Positions 42,050 through 51,144 are shown, counted from the first letter of the stretch. The stretch is 64,000 nt of DNA from Sporosarcina sp. (GCF_029257255.1 NZ_JARICI010000050.1:1-64000); one strand, 5' to 3'. Notes: generated from the letters alone by a model not told the origin. Translations and numbers: made by a program.

Positions 42050-42092
42050 TTGCCTTTCCGAAAGCATCCGCCTGAAACGCAGGGCAACGGCA
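42050..42092 (-). repeat. Inverted fragment of the left repeat module
   Basis: On the minus strand it reads CCGTTGCCCTGCGTTTCAGG then CGGATGCTTTC, matching the first 35 bases or so of the left modules. It takes the place of a right module for copy D. Confidence 0.7.
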
Positions 42093-42126
42093 TACTTACC
42101 AATTACAAAATCTCCTCTACAGAAAC

Positions 42127-42172
42127 AAAAACTGCTTCTCTCACAAAACAAAATGTGAAGAAGCAGTTTTTT
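42127..42172 (-). terminator. Terminator after nagB
   Basis: AAAACTGCTTC/GAAGCAGTTTT outer and TCACA/TGTGA inner stems; T-runs on both strands. Confidence 0.88.
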
Positions 42173-42179
42173 ATTGTGA

Positions 42180-42884
42180 TCAGTCGATTTGCAGATCTGT
42201 TATGACTACCACGTCTTCGTGGATTAATAATTTAGTAATTGGCCAGTCGGTTGTAACCTCGCCTGATTTTAGTTTTTCCATCGCCGCGCGCTTTTTCTCG
42301 CCGAACGCGATCATGATGAGTTTTTTCGACTTCATGATAGAAGAGATTCCCATCGTCAATGCAATGTTCGGGATTTTATCGTCGTTTTCGAAGTACTGGC
42401 TGTTGACGCCTAGAGTAGAATCCGTAAGTGTCGCGACATGCGTCACGGATTCTGGCGATGTGCCGGGTTCATTGAAGGCAATGTGGCCGTTCTCCCCTAC
42501 GCCGAGTAACTGAATATCAAGAGGATGTGCGTTCAGCTCGTCTTCATAGTGCTGGCACTCTTTATCAAGATCGGTCGCCATCCCGTTTGGTATATATGTT
42601 TCTTTGAATGACTTCTTATTGAAAAGATGCTCTTTCATAAAATAGGCGTAGCTGTTGGGATTGTCTGCATCTATACCCACGTATTCGTCCAGGTTAAATG
42701 CTGTTACTTGGGAAAAGTCCAGGTTTGAATTGGTCCATTCCTCATAGACCGGGATCATGGTGCTGCCTGTTGCAAGTCCAAGGACGTGCAATCTGTTATT
42801 GCGAAGCTCTTCTTCTATTATATTGTAAACTTCTTTCACTCCTTCTTTAGGGCTGTTTACTGTGATCCATTTTAAGTTTTCCAT
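42180..42884 (-). CDS. nagB: Glucosamine-6-phosphate deaminase
   Basis: 234-aa enzyme converting glucosamine-6-P to fructose-6-P and ammonia in amino-sugar breakdown and wall recycling. Motifs: GLATGSTMIPVY near 40, catalytic Asp in FNLDEYVGI near 67, and GVGENGHIAFNEPGTS near 130 with the catalytic His and Glu. Short form typical of Bacillota. The ribosome site is weak (GGTG). No nagA or transporter beside it. Confidence 0.94.
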   Translation of the reverse strand: MENLKWITVNSPKEGVKEVYNIIEEELRNNRLHVLGLATGSTMIPVYEEWTNSNLDFSQVTAFNLDEYVGIDADNPNSYAYFMKEHLFNKKSFKETYIPNGMATDLDKECQHYEDELNAHPLDIQLLGVGENGHIAFNEPGTSPESVTHVATLTDSTLGVNSQYFENDDKIPNIALTMGISSIMKSKKLIMIAFGEKKRAAMEKLKSGEVTTDWPITKLLIHEDVVVITDLQID

Positions 42885-43236
42885 TTTACATGCACCGGCT
42901 TTCCTAAGTTGTACTTATTTATTTTAGTTTTAAATAGATATCTGGTCAAGATTTACATCACACAATACTCGTCTACGTTATCATTCCCCTGCTTCTCTTT
43001 TTAAAAACCTCTCCTTAAAAAATAGATACTGATGTAATTATGTCATGCATCGATTCATCTATTTCTTCCAAAGCATAAAAGCAGGTCTTTGTGTATGTCA
43101 AATAGATGTTAAGTGGTTGAACATATTGTGAACTTTTGATGAGGTTTGGAAATCATAGGGTTTTCCCTAATTCTTTATTCTCCGATTGAGATTAAGATAA
43201 ACGTAAGATTAATTCTTCAGCAAGGAGGTGGCTGCA
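42885..43236. other. 352-base gap upstream of the ba3 oxidase genes
   Basis: No gene or repeat recognised. AT-rich, with a small TAGGG/CCCTA hairpin near 43160. The promoter of the oxidase genes should be here, but no convincing -35/-10 pair or Fnr/ResD site could be named. Confidence 0.5.
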
Positions 43237-43377
43237 TTGAGCAAAAAAGATTTATCTTCAAACAAACAAACGAAAGAAGATGTGAATTTAAAAGGCACGC
43301 TGATCATGGTAATGATTGTCGGCGTCGCTATTCTGGTCATGTGGTTCGCAAGTTACGGTCTATTCTTATCTAGATAA
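43237..43377 (+). CDS. ba3-type cytochrome c oxidase subunit IIa
   Basis: 46-aa single-span membrane protein: polar N-terminus (SKKDLSSNKQTKED) then one helix at about 20-43 (LIMVMIVGVAILVMWFASYG). Size, topology and position directly before subunits II and I match the IIa subunit of ba3 oxidases. TTG start, supported by AAGGAGGTG six bases upstream; no ATG gives a full helix. Confidence 0.85.
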   Translation: MSKKDLSSNKQTKEDVNLKGTLIMVMIVGVAILVMWFASYGLFLSR

Positions 43378-43403
43378 TCAAAAGCATTTGAGGAGGAAAT
43401 AAT

Positions 43404-43904
43404 ATGCATCTGCATAAATACGAAAAAGTATGGCTCGCATTTGGTTTAGGGTCATTGGTCTTATTCTTAATTATCATCGGCTTTGCAGCGTTCTGGAAAG
43501 GAACTCACCCACAAAGTCACATTGAAACAATTGATCCGCAAAACGTGGAAGCGAATGAAGCATTCCAGCCCGATAATCTCGGTCTAACGGAAGTAGCCGA
43601 TGGTAAATATGTTGTTAATATGGTCGCTTCCGCTTTCAATTATGACTTCGGTAAAGAAGAGGACGGCAGCCCTACTAAGACGATTCGAGTACCAAAAGGT
43701 TCCACTGTTCTTTTCCAGATTACAAGTAAGGATGTAGTTCACGGCTTCCAAGTTGCCGGAACGAACGTCAACATGATGGTAGAGCCCGGGCATATCAGCC
43801 GGCTTGAAACGGTTATGAAAAACAATGGTGAATTTACGGTTGTCTGTAATGAATATTGCGGCATCGGTCACCACTTAATGTTCGGCACAGTGGAGGTGTA
43901 CTAA
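43404..43904 (+). CDS. ba3-type cytochrome c oxidase subunit II
   Basis: 166-aa subunit holding the CuA site that accepts electrons from cytochrome c. One N-terminal membrane helix (about 10-32), then a cupredoxin domain outside the cell. CuA ligands are complete: His in DVVHGFQVAG and C148-x3-C152-x3-H156-x2-M159 in VCNEYCGIGHHLM. Short, single-helix form typical of ba3 (B-type) oxidases. GGAGG ribosome site; 3-base gap to subunit I. Confidence 0.94.
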   Translation: MHLHKYEKVWLAFGLGSLVLFLIIIGFAAFWKGTHPQSHIETIDPQNVEANEAFQPDNLGLTEVADGKYVVNMVASAFNYDFGKEEDGSPTKTIRVPKGSTVLFQITSKDVVHGFQVAGTNVNMMVEPGHISRLETVMKNNGEFTVVCNEYCGIGHHLMFGTVEVY

Positions 43905-43907
43905 CCA

Positions 43908-45560
43908 ATGGAACTATTTAAATTCTCAAAAAAAGAATCAAGACTGTATATGTCCTTCATGTATGTCACATTCGTTTCGCTTTTAGTGGGCGGCTTAATG
44001 GGACTCTTGCAGACACTCGTTCGTTCAGGTAAGTTTAAATTACCGTTTAACATTGATTACTATACGATTTTAACAACGCACGGTGTAGTACTTGGACTTG
44101 TACTGACTACCTTCTTTATTATCGGATTCCAGTTCTCTCTAATGGGGAAAACCGTAGGAATTTCTGATAAGCAAATGATGTGGGGATGGATTTCATTCTG
44201 GGTCATGCTGGTAGGTACAGTTTTGGCTGCCTGGATGATCTTAACAGGAGAAGCTTCTGTATTATATACATTCTATACGCCTCTTCGTGCTCATCCAATT
44301 TTCTATATCGGTTTAGCACTTGTTATTATAGGTAGCTGGATCGCTGCTTTCGTAAACTTCCGCCAATTATATGTATGGAAGAAAGCACATAAAGGTGAAA
44401 AGTCTCCGCTCCTTGCGTTCATGGTTGTCATCAACATGATCATGTGGGTTGTAGCTTCACTGGGTGTAGCTTACTCTGTAGTGGTTTTAATCTTACCTTG
44501 GTCACTCGGATACGTTGCAACAGTTAACGTATTGTTGACTCGTACACTATTCTGGTATTTCGGTCACCCGCTTGTTTATTTCTGGTTGCTTCCGGCTTAT
44601 ATGGCTTGGTATGCAGTTCTCCCGAAGATTATCGGTGGGAAATTATTCAGTGATTCATTGGCAAGACTGGCTTTCATTTTGCTGTTACTGTTCTCGATTC
44701 CTGTAGGTTTCCACCACCAATTAACAGAGCCAGGGATTGATCCTACTTGGAAGTTCATTCAAGTTGTCTTAACTTTCATGGTAGTCATTCCTTCATTAAT
44801 GACTGCATTCTCTTTATTTGCAACATTTGAAACTACCGGAAGAAATAAAGGCTACACTTCTTTATTCGGATGGTTCAAGAAACTTCCTTGGGGCGATGTT
44901 CGTTTCTTCGCACCGTTTGTCGGTATGGTGGCGTTCATTCCAGGTGGAGCCGGCGGTATTATTAACGCTTCTCACCAAATGAACTCTCTTGTGCACAACA
45001 CAATCTGGATTACAGGGCACTTCCATTTAACCATTGCAACGACTGTTATCTTAACGTATTTCGGTATTGCATACTGGCTGGTTCCACATTTAACTGGCCG
45101 TCGCCTGACTCCTAAATTGAATAAATTAGGGATCATTCAAACAATCATCTGGACAGTCGGTATGATGATCATGTCCACTTCTATGCACATTCAAGGTTTA
45201 CTCGGCGGTCCACGTCGTTCGAACTTCTCTGAATATGCAGGCGGAGATCAGGTTGCTACATGGATCAGCTATCAAGTTTCACAAGCTGTCGGCGGAACTA
45301 TTCTATTCATTGGTATTGTACTAATGGTTTATATCTTTATACAGTTGGCCTTCTTTGCCCCTCGCGGTTATGAAGAATATCCGATTGCTGAAGAAGATAT
45401 GGATGCTGAAAAAACACCAAAAATCTTGGAGAACTGGTATCTGTGGATTGGTATTACAATCGCGTTGATTCTATTCGCTTATACAATTCCAATGATTGAT
45501 ATCATTAAGCACTCGCCTCCTGGATCGATTCCATTTGATTGGCCAATAGGACGTTCTTAA
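43908..45560 (+). CDS. ba3-type cytochrome c oxidase subunit I
   Basis: 550-aa heme-copper oxidase catalytic subunit with about 13 membrane helices. Low-spin heme His in LTTHGVVLGLVL; CuB His and Tyr in YFGHPLVYFWLLPAYMAWY; CuB pair in GFHHQLTEPG; heme ligands in WITGHFHLTIATT. Reduces oxygen to water and pumps protons; B-type oxidases have high oxygen affinity, fitting low-aeration growth. No subunit III or assembly gene follows. Confidence 0.95.
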   Translation: MELFKFSKKESRLYMSFMYVTFVSLLVGGLMGLLQTLVRSGKFKLPFNIDYYTILTTHGVVLGLVLTTFFIIGFQFSLMGKTVGISDKQMMWGWISFWVMLVGTVLAAWMILTGEASVLYTFYTPLRAHPIFYIGLALVIIGSWIAAFVNFRQLYVWKKAHKGEKSPLLAFMVVINMIMWVVASLGVAYSVVVLILPWSLGYVATVNVLLTRTLFWYFGHPLVYFWLLPAYMAWYAVLPKIIGGKLFSDSLARLAFILLLLFSIPVGFHHQLTEPGIDPTWKFIQVVLTFMVVIPSLMTAFSLFATFETTGRNKGYTSLFGWFKKLPWGDVRFFAPFVGMVAFIPGGAGGIINASHQMNSLVHNTIWITGHFHLTIATTVILTYFGIAYWLVPHLTGRRLTPKLNKLGIIQTIIWTVGMMIMSTSMHIQGLLGGPRRSNFSEYAGGDQVATWISYQVSQAVGGTILFIGIVLMVYIFIQLAFFAPRGYEEYPIAEEDMDAEKTPKILENWYLWIGITIALILFAYTIPMIDIIKHSPPGSIPFDWPIGRS

Positions 45561-45572
45561 ACAATAAAAAAG

Positions 45573-45610
45573 CCTTAAAAATCCGATAGTGGATTTTTAA
45601 GGTTTTTTTT
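45573..45610. terminator. Bidirectional terminator between oxidase and EAL genes
   Basis: Perfect 12-bp stem CCTTAAAAATCC/GGATTTTTAAGG, 6-base loop, T-runs on both strands. Confidence 0.94.
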
Positions 45611-47511
45611 CAAACTTGGACTACAGGCAAGCTCAGCTGATTCTCAGCTTTCATACGAGTCAGAAGCGACTGCATATCTTCTTCATTCAGCGGTTTCGCG
45701 AAGTAGAACCCTTGCAGTTCATCACAGTTTTTCCCTTTCAGGATGTCCCATTGTTCCTGTGTTTCGACACCTTCAGCAACTGTACGGATCTCCAATGTCT
45801 TACCGAGCTGGATAATCGCGTTGACAATCGCACGGCTTTTGTCATTATGCACGATATTCATAATAAATGAACGGTCAATTTTCAGTTGTTTAATTGGGAA
45901 CGACTGCAGATAAATAAAAGCAGAGTACCCTGTACCAAAATCGTCTATTGCAATGGAGAAGCCTTTTTCAGCAAGTTGATGAATTCGCTGTTGCACAATT
46001 TCATGCCGTTCCATCGCTACACTTTCCGTAATTTCCAGCAGCAAATTTCGCGGATCGATTTGCGTCTCTTGAATGCATTTATCCAAATAGACAGGCAGAT
46101 TATGCTGCAGGAAGTGCCTTGGCGATAAATTAACTGAAACAGTTAGGTCATGCAGCCCTAATTGTTTAAATTGCTTCAGCTGCTCGAGCGCTTGACGGAT
46201 GACCCATTCACCAATGGATATAATGAAGCCGGTTGATTCTGCCAGTTCGATAAAGTCAGCTGGATAGATCAATCCCAGTTCAGGATGCTGCCAGCGGATC
46301 AATGCTTCAAACCCTATAATTTCACCTGTATCACATAATACTTGCGGCTGATAGAAGAGTCTAAATTCATTCATATCCAGACCTTTGCGCAAGTTCATCT
46401 CGGACATCATTGTCCGCTTCATATGCTGGTGCGTGTCTGCATTATAGACACCCACACTTTTTCTCGAAGTTTGGCGCTTGCTCGTTTCGAGTGCAAAACG
46501 GGCAGCCTGAACCCCCTCAATCGGCGTCAGCACGTCTTTAGGGTAATAAGCCATGCCGTAACTGAAGGTTAGATACACTTCCTGGCTGGCGACGAGAATC
46601 GGCTCACGCAGTTTGTCGATCAGATTTTCCATCTTCCTCTTAAATTTAGTACCACCTTTGTCATATGGTGCAAATATAACAAAGTGATCGAATGCAATTC
46701 TCGCGACATGATAGGGCTTTTCAAAATGCAGCAAAAAACGTTCAGCTACTACACGAATAATGTCATCAGCCAGCTCCGGACCGAGCACGCTGTGTATTTC
46801 GATAAATTGATCTATGTTCATATAGACAAAAATACCTTCTTGGTTCTGGTCCACTTCTGAGATACGAGCGTCTGCTTGAGCCAGAAACGCATTATAGTTC
46901 CCCATCTCTGTCAAAGGATCAACGAAGGCCAGACGATGCAAATTCTTCTCAAAATCAATTCGGCTTAAACGATCGAATAGAAAGGACAGCATATCCGCAA
47001 TACTCGACACTACCATGCGGTCAAATGAGTTCCATTCACGACGTTCCCTTGATTCACAGCAGAGTAATCCGCCGATCCCTGAACTAAGGATTATGCAGGC
47101 ATCCAATAAAGAAGCAAACTGATTGGGTGTAGCAAAATATTTCTCTGCTATTTCTCTAGTCGCAGGACAGCCGTCAATATCATCGGCAGCCAGCGTTCGC
47201 TGACTTTGAATCTCTTCAAAGTAGAAAGGAAAGTCTTCTATGCAAAAATCACTTTCGATGGTATGCTCTTTTGTTTCTTCATTATAAGCGTTTTGTGAAT
47301 GGAGACGCGTGCGATCTTCATTGAAGAGCCAAATACTGACTCGCTGGCATTTCATGATCTGCGAAACTTCAAAGCAAATTTGTTCCAATAACGTATTAAT
47401 CGTTTCTTCACTTACCGCATAGTATTTAGCCATCTTAAATACTTGTTCCTGCTGTTGACGAATTGCATTAATCTTTTGCAGAGTTTGGGCCATTTCATCA
47501 TGTTTTTGCAA
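45610..47511 (-). CDS. GAF-GGDEF(degenerate)-EAL cyclic-di-GMP protein
   Basis: 633-aa cytoplasmic protein. GAF-like sensor (about 25-190), GGDEF domain (about 195-355) and EAL domain (about 370-615). The GGDEF signature is replaced by AFDHF, so no cyclase activity is expected; it may bind GTP or be structural. The EAL domain keeps FEALIRW, NLSPRHF, ITES, DDFGTGYS, KIDRSF and AEGVET, so phosphodiesterase activity is likely. TTG at 47511 chosen because AGAAGGGTGGTG lies seven bases upstream; an ATG ten codons earlier has no ribosome site. Confidence 0.9.
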   Translation of the reverse strand: MQKHDEMAQTLQKINAIRQQQEQVFKMAKYYAVSEETINTLLEQICFEVSQIMKCQRVSIWLFNEDRTRLHSQNAYNEETKEHTIESDFCIEDFPFYFEEIQSQRTLAADDIDGCPATREIAEKYFATPNQFASLLDACIILSSGIGGLLCCESRERREWNSFDRMVVSSIADMLSFLFDRLSRIDFEKNLHRLAFVDPLTEMGNYNAFLAQADARISEVDQNQEGIFVYMNIDQFIEIHSVLGPELADDIIRVVAERFLLHFEKPYHVARIAFDHFVIFAPYDKGGTKFKRKMENLIDKLREPILVASQEVYLTFSYGMAYYPKDVLTPIEGVQAARFALETSKRQTSRKSVGVYNADTHQHMKRTMMSEMNLRKGLDMNEFRLFYQPQVLCDTGEIIGFEALIRWQHPELGLIYPADFIELAESTGFIISIGEWVIRQALEQLKQFKQLGLHDLTVSVNLSPRHFLQHNLPVYLDKCIQETQIDPRNLLLEITESVAMERHEIVQQRIHQLAEKGFSIAIDDFGTGYSAFIYLQSFPIKQLKIDRSFIMNIVHNDKSRAIVNAIIQLGKTLEIRTVAEGVETQEQWDILKGKNCDELQGFYFAKPLNEEDMQSLLTRMKAENQLSLPVVQV

Positions 47512-47589
47512 AAAAGCACCACCCTTCTTCTCAAAATTCATTTTATATCGACAATATTATTGAACAGTATAATTATAGTAATCTTACCA

Positions 47590-47633
47590 CAATTTCTATA
47601 AAGAATAATAAATTTCTTTCTTTATAGAAATTG
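47590..47633. promoter_or_regulatory. 16-bp perfect inverted repeat in a divergent promoter region
   Basis: CAATTTCTATAAAGAA (47590-47605) and TTCTTTATAGAAATTG (47618-47633), 12-base centre, between the EAL gene and the LysM endopeptidase gene. No T-run, so not a terminator. Likely a protein-binding site. Confidence 0.6.
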
Positions 47634-47778
47634 TACCTATAAATATTTGTTATATATCAGTCTTTAGTTATGTATATTTTCGAATTTTTCTTCGGTATAC
47701 TAGGTTTATTGATTGAATTTAATAGTTTGCTAACTCAATAGAAATAGCTAAATATATTTTTCAAAGGAGATAATCAGA

Positions 47779-48495
47779 ATGAAAAAAACAGTTCTAGCAA
47801 CTATTGCCTCTATCGCGCTTGCAGCAAGTATCTCAGCAGGCAGTGCAGACGCTTCGACAAAGACGTATACAGTTCAGACTGGAGACACTCTTTGGAAAGT
47901 TGCAACTCAGCATAAGCTGACAGTAAACGAGTTAAAAAGTTTGAATGCACTTGCTTCAGATTCCATTAAAGTAAACCAGAAACTGATCATCGAAAATAAA
48001 GCAACAAATGTGAAGACTGTTTCATCTATTAATTCGTTTAATGACGTAAAAGCTCCTACAGTGGACAAGCCCATTTCATCCACGAAGCCATCTGCAAGCA
48101 CAAACACTACGGCGCCCTCTACCTCATTGATGAATAAAGTTGTAGATGTTGCGATGCCGCTTCAAGGCATTCCGTATGTTTGGGCGGGTGTAACGCCCTC
48201 TGGATTTGACTGCAGTGGATTCATCTACTATGTCTACAATCAAGCAGGCGTCAAAGTTCCGAGACTAGATACAATCGGGATGCATGATCGTTCTGTATTT
48301 ATTAAAGATCCTGTCGTAGGCGATCTGTTATTTTTTGAAAATACATACCGACCGGGAATCTCACATATTGGAATTAATTTAGGTAACGGTAAGTTTATCC
48401 ACGCCGGAAACAGTGGAATTGAAATTTCATCTGTTGAATCTCCTTATTGGAACCAGCGCTTCCTAGGCTATAAACGTTTTAAAGATATCAAATAA
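47779..48495 (+). CDS. Secreted LysM-NlpC/P60 endopeptidase
   Basis: 238-aa wall hydrolase. Signal peptide 1-26 (ATIASIALAASISAGSADA), one LysM peptidoglycan-binding domain (about 28-72: YTVQTGDTLWKVATQHKLT), a Ser/Thr-rich linker (78-115) and an NlpC/P60 domain (about 118-238) with catalytic Cys in SGFDCSGFIYY, His in ISHIGINLGNG and FIHAG. Cuts stem peptides during growth or separation. AAAGGAG ribosome site; long AT-rich leader with a large palindrome. Confidence 0.93.
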   Translation: MKKTVLATIASIALAASISAGSADASTKTYTVQTGDTLWKVATQHKLTVNELKSLNALASDSIKVNQKLIIENKATNVKTVSSINSFNDVKAPTVDKPISSTKPSASTNTTAPSTSLMNKVVDVAMPLQGIPYVWAGVTPSGFDCSGFIYYVYNQAGVKVPRLDTIGMHDRSVFIKDPVVGDLLFFENTYRPGISHIGINLGNGKFIHAGNSGIEISSVESPYWNQRFLGYKRFKDIK

Positions 48496-48496
48496 T

Positions 48497-48539
48497 AAAA
48501 AAGCGGACATCCTGAGTTCTACAGGGATGTCCGCTTTTT
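48497..48539. terminator. Bidirectional terminator between LysM and SDR genes
   Basis: AAAAAGCGGACATCC/GGATGTCCGCTTTTT perfect arms with a 12-base loop. Confidence 0.93.
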
Positions 48540-48551
48540 ATCTAAAATTTA

Positions 48552-49289
48552 TTATCTTGCAGAGTAGCCGCCGTCAATAACAAGTTCAGCACCTGTAATG
48601 TACGCAGCTTCGTCTGATGCTAAAAATAATACTGCATTACTTACGTCTTCCGGTTGTCCCAAACGCTCAAGTGGAGTCATCTTGATTATCATACCCAGTA
48701 TGTCTTTGGATTCTTCCAGAGCTTGTGTCATAGGTGTTTCGATGACACCCGGGAAAATCGCATTGACGCGAATGCCATTTTTACCGTATTCAGCTGCAGC
48801 AGCTTTCGAAATCGCACGTACCGAACCTTTTGAAGCTGTATATGGATTCAAGCCCATTCCAATTAAAGCTGTGTAAGATGAGATATTCACGATTGATCCT
48901 GATTTCGCCTCAGCCATATAACCTGCCGCGTGCTTCATACCAAGGAATGCGCCGAAGCCGTTGATATCAGAAAGTTTGCGCCAGTCTTCAATTGTAATTT
49001 GTTCTATTGTTTTTTCAGTAGAGATTCCTGCATTGTTAATAAGGATGTCCAATTTACCGAAATGATCCACTGCTTTTTTCATTGCTTCTTTCCACTGGTC
49101 ATCTTCCGTAACGTTCAGCTTGATTGTGAAGATGTTGTCTTGCCCGCCCCATTTTTCTTCTAGAGCCGCTTCGTTAATGTCCGCTGCGATAACTTTTGCA
49201 CCTTGAGCTACGAATTGTTTTACCATCTTTTCGCCCATACCGGACGCACCGCCTGTAATGAATGCTACTTTATCTTGTAATCGTTTCAT
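48552..49289 (-). CDS. Short-chain dehydrogenase/reductase
   Basis: 245-aa classical SDR. Cofactor motif TGGASGMG (12-19), NNAG (86-89), catalytic S138 region (VNISSYT), Y150 and K154 in YTASK. Asp after the second strand (AADINE) suggests NAD rather than NADP. Substrate not predictable; 3-oxoacyl reductase, glucose or alcohol dehydrogenase types are all possible. Divergent from the SulP gene. Confidence 0.88.
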   Translation of the reverse strand: MKRLQDKVAFITGGASGMGEKMVKQFVAQGAKVIAADINEAALEEKWGGQDNIFTIKLNVTEDDQWKEAMKKAVDHFGKLDILINNAGISTEKTIEQITIEDWRKLSDINGFGAFLGMKHAAGYMAEAKSGSIVNISSYTALIGMGLNPYTASKGSVRAISKAAAAEYGKNGIRVNAIFPGVIETPMTQALEESKDILGMIIKMTPLERLGQPEDVSNAVLFLASDEAAYITGAELVIDGGYSAR

Positions 49290-49405
49290 CAGTCATCTCT
49301 CCTTTTGTGTTGTACGCATATATTTTAACACTAAAATAGTTTTTAATCAATTTTAGTATATCGCATGAAACGACATAGCATTTCTTCGATACTATAGCTT
49401 CCTTT

Positions 49406-49432
49406 ATGATTATACACGCCTTGTATAATCAT
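49406..49432. promoter_or_regulatory. 27-bp palindrome between SDR and SulP genes
   Basis: Perfect 11-bp arms ATGATTATACA/TGTATAATCAT around CGCCT. It overlaps the -35 of the SulP promoter and carries TATAAT on both strands, so one bound protein could control both divergent genes. Confidence 0.65.
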
Positions 49433-49449
49433 AGGGTGTGCGATATAAT
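49421..49449 (+). promoter_or_regulatory. Promoter of the SulP gene
   Basis: TTGTAT, 17 bases, TATAAT; the -35 lies within the 27-bp palindrome. Confidence 0.7.
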
Positions 49450-49493
49450 TAGGCTTGTAAGATATACACTACAAGTGGAAGAAGTGAACAAAT

Positions 49494-51086
49494 ATGTTCA
49501 AAGACCAGCGCTATCTCCAATATAATGCAGCAGGGTTCCGGCAGGATTTGATTGCAGGGATTACTGTTGGAATTGTAGCCATTCCACTCGGGATGGCTTT
49601 TGCAATTGCCTCAGGCGTAAAACCGGAATATGGACTGTATACAACTATCATTGCCGGTCTCCTCGTCGCTTTGTTTGGAGGCTCGCGTTTTCAGATTGCG
49701 GGACCTACGGGGGCATTCATTCCAATTTTATTGGCAATCGTGTTGCAGTACGGTTATGAGGATTTATTGATTGCAGGATTTTTAGCCGGGATCTTCCTTG
49801 TCATTATGGGCTTCCTCGGTGTAAGTAACTTAATTCATTTCGTACCCCGATCAGTAACAATTGGTTTTACCACGGGAATTGCAGTTATTATCTTTACTGG
49901 CCAGTTCCAGAACTTTTTCGGTCTGACAGGTGTAGAAAAGAAAGAGTTTTTCCATGAAAGCATGATTGAAATCGCGCGAAATTTTCATACTGTTAATACA
50001 TTTAGTATCTTGACTGCAGTGATCGGTTTGCTGGTCATTTTTATATTACCCAAGATTGCTCCAAAAATTCCGTTATTGTTAGTGGCTTTATTAATCCCAA
50101 CAATTTGTTCTATTCTTTTCTTTCCCGGAAAAGTCGAAACCATCGGAACTTCATTCGGCGGAATCCCGCAACATCTGCCTACTTTCCATTTCCCTGAAAT
50201 CACTTTATCTAAACTCGTGACATTGTGGCAGCCTGCTCTCATTATCGCTGCGCTTGGTGCTATTGAGTCGTTGCTATCGGCAGTCGTAGCAGATGGAATC
50301 AAAAGCGATGTGCCGAAACATGATTCGAAAAGAGAGCTGTTCGGTCAGGGAATCGCAAATATTGTAACACCACTGTTTGGTGGGATACCCGCTACTGGTG
50401 CAATCGCCCGTACCGCCACAAATATTGGTTCAGGCGCCGTCAGCCCCATGTCCGGTGTCATCCAAAGTTTATTCGTCCTGGCGTTCTTACTCGTATTCGC
50501 ACCTTACGCATCCTATATTCCGTTAGCCGCCATGGCGCCAATCTTAATGTATGTCGCCTGGAATATGAGTGCGCGAAAAGCATTCGTACAAATCGTATCG
50601 CTACGTTCAGGAGATTCGCTCGTTTTACTGACAACATTTTTCCTGACAATCTTCCTGAACTTAACCATTGCGGTCGAAGTTGGTATTCTGCTCGCCGCGC
50701 TATCATTCCTGCGTAAAATGAGCGGTGCGCTGGTTATTAAAGAAAGCAAGCTGACAGATGTAGAGATATTCAAACTAGGTGCTGATTCCGGCAGTGAGCT
50801 GATTAAGTATAAAATTTCGGGTCCATTATTTTTTGGAACCGCAAAAAAGTTCGAAGATCGCTATCCAAAGCTGTTAGAAATCGAACAATCCATCATTATT
50901 CTCGACATGAAAAACCTGACTGCCTTAGACGCAACAGGCGAAGCGGCCCTTTCAGCTTTGCTAGATGAAGCAAAGCGGTTAAATAAACGACTCATCTTCA
51001 AAAAAGTACCTCCGAATAAAATAAACCTATTCAAACGCAGCGGGCTGTTCGAGAAAATTGGCGAAGAGAATTTCTTTATGCTATAA
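49494..51086 (+). CDS. SulP family anion transporter with STAS domain
   Basis: 530-aa inner-membrane carrier. The membrane part (about 15-400) shows the family signature AGITVGIVAIPLGMAFAIASG near 25 and GSRFQIAGPTGAF near 63; a C-terminal STAS domain (about 420-525) ends IILDMKNLTALDATGEAALS. Such proteins move sulfate, bicarbonate or other small anions; the substrate cannot be read from sequence. Monocistronic. Confidence 0.9.
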   Translation: MFKDQRYLQYNAAGFRQDLIAGITVGIVAIPLGMAFAIASGVKPEYGLYTTIIAGLLVALFGGSRFQIAGPTGAFIPILLAIVLQYGYEDLLIAGFLAGIFLVIMGFLGVSNLIHFVPRSVTIGFTTGIAVIIFTGQFQNFFGLTGVEKKEFFHESMIEIARNFHTVNTFSILTAVIGLLVIFILPKIAPKIPLLLVALLIPTICSILFFPGKVETIGTSFGGIPQHLPTFHFPEITLSKLVTLWQPALIIAALGAIESLLSAVVADGIKSDVPKHDSKRELFGQGIANIVTPLFGGIPATGAIARTATNIGSGAVSPMSGVIQSLFVLAFLLVFAPYASYIPLAAMAPILMYVAWNMSARKAFVQIVSLRSGDSLVLLTTFFLTIFLNLTIAVEVGILLAALSFLRKMSGALVIKESKLTDVEIFKLGADSGSELIKYKISGPLFFGTAKKFEDRYPKLLEIEQSIIILDMKNLTALDATGEAALSALLDEAKRLNKRLIFKKVPPNKINLFKRSGLFEKIGEENFFML

Positions 51087-51122
51087 AAAAGAGCGTCCTC
51101 TCATTATTGAGAAGACGCTCTT
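51085..51122. terminator. Bidirectional terminator between SulP and glycosyltransferase genes
   Basis: AAGAGCGTC/GACGCTCTT with inner TCTCA/TGAGA; A/T-runs on both sides. Confidence 0.9.
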
Positions 51123-51144
51123 CACCTCTTTTTGATTCACAAAC

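Larger units (their letters stand above)
41451..42179. other. 729-base gap with repeat module D and an inverted fragment
   Basis: No convincing gene. Left repeat module at 41704-41834, a short inverted copy of its start at 42050-42092, and the 15-mer GATACTGCCAACTTA (41988) that recurs at 57069 inside another repeat gap. The nagB terminator closes the gap. Confidence 0.65.

Noticed and set aside
42885-43236. Riboswitch or Fnr/CRP box before the oxidase genes
   Set aside because: TGTGAAC near 43130 lacks the second half-site, and no known riboswitch core was found.
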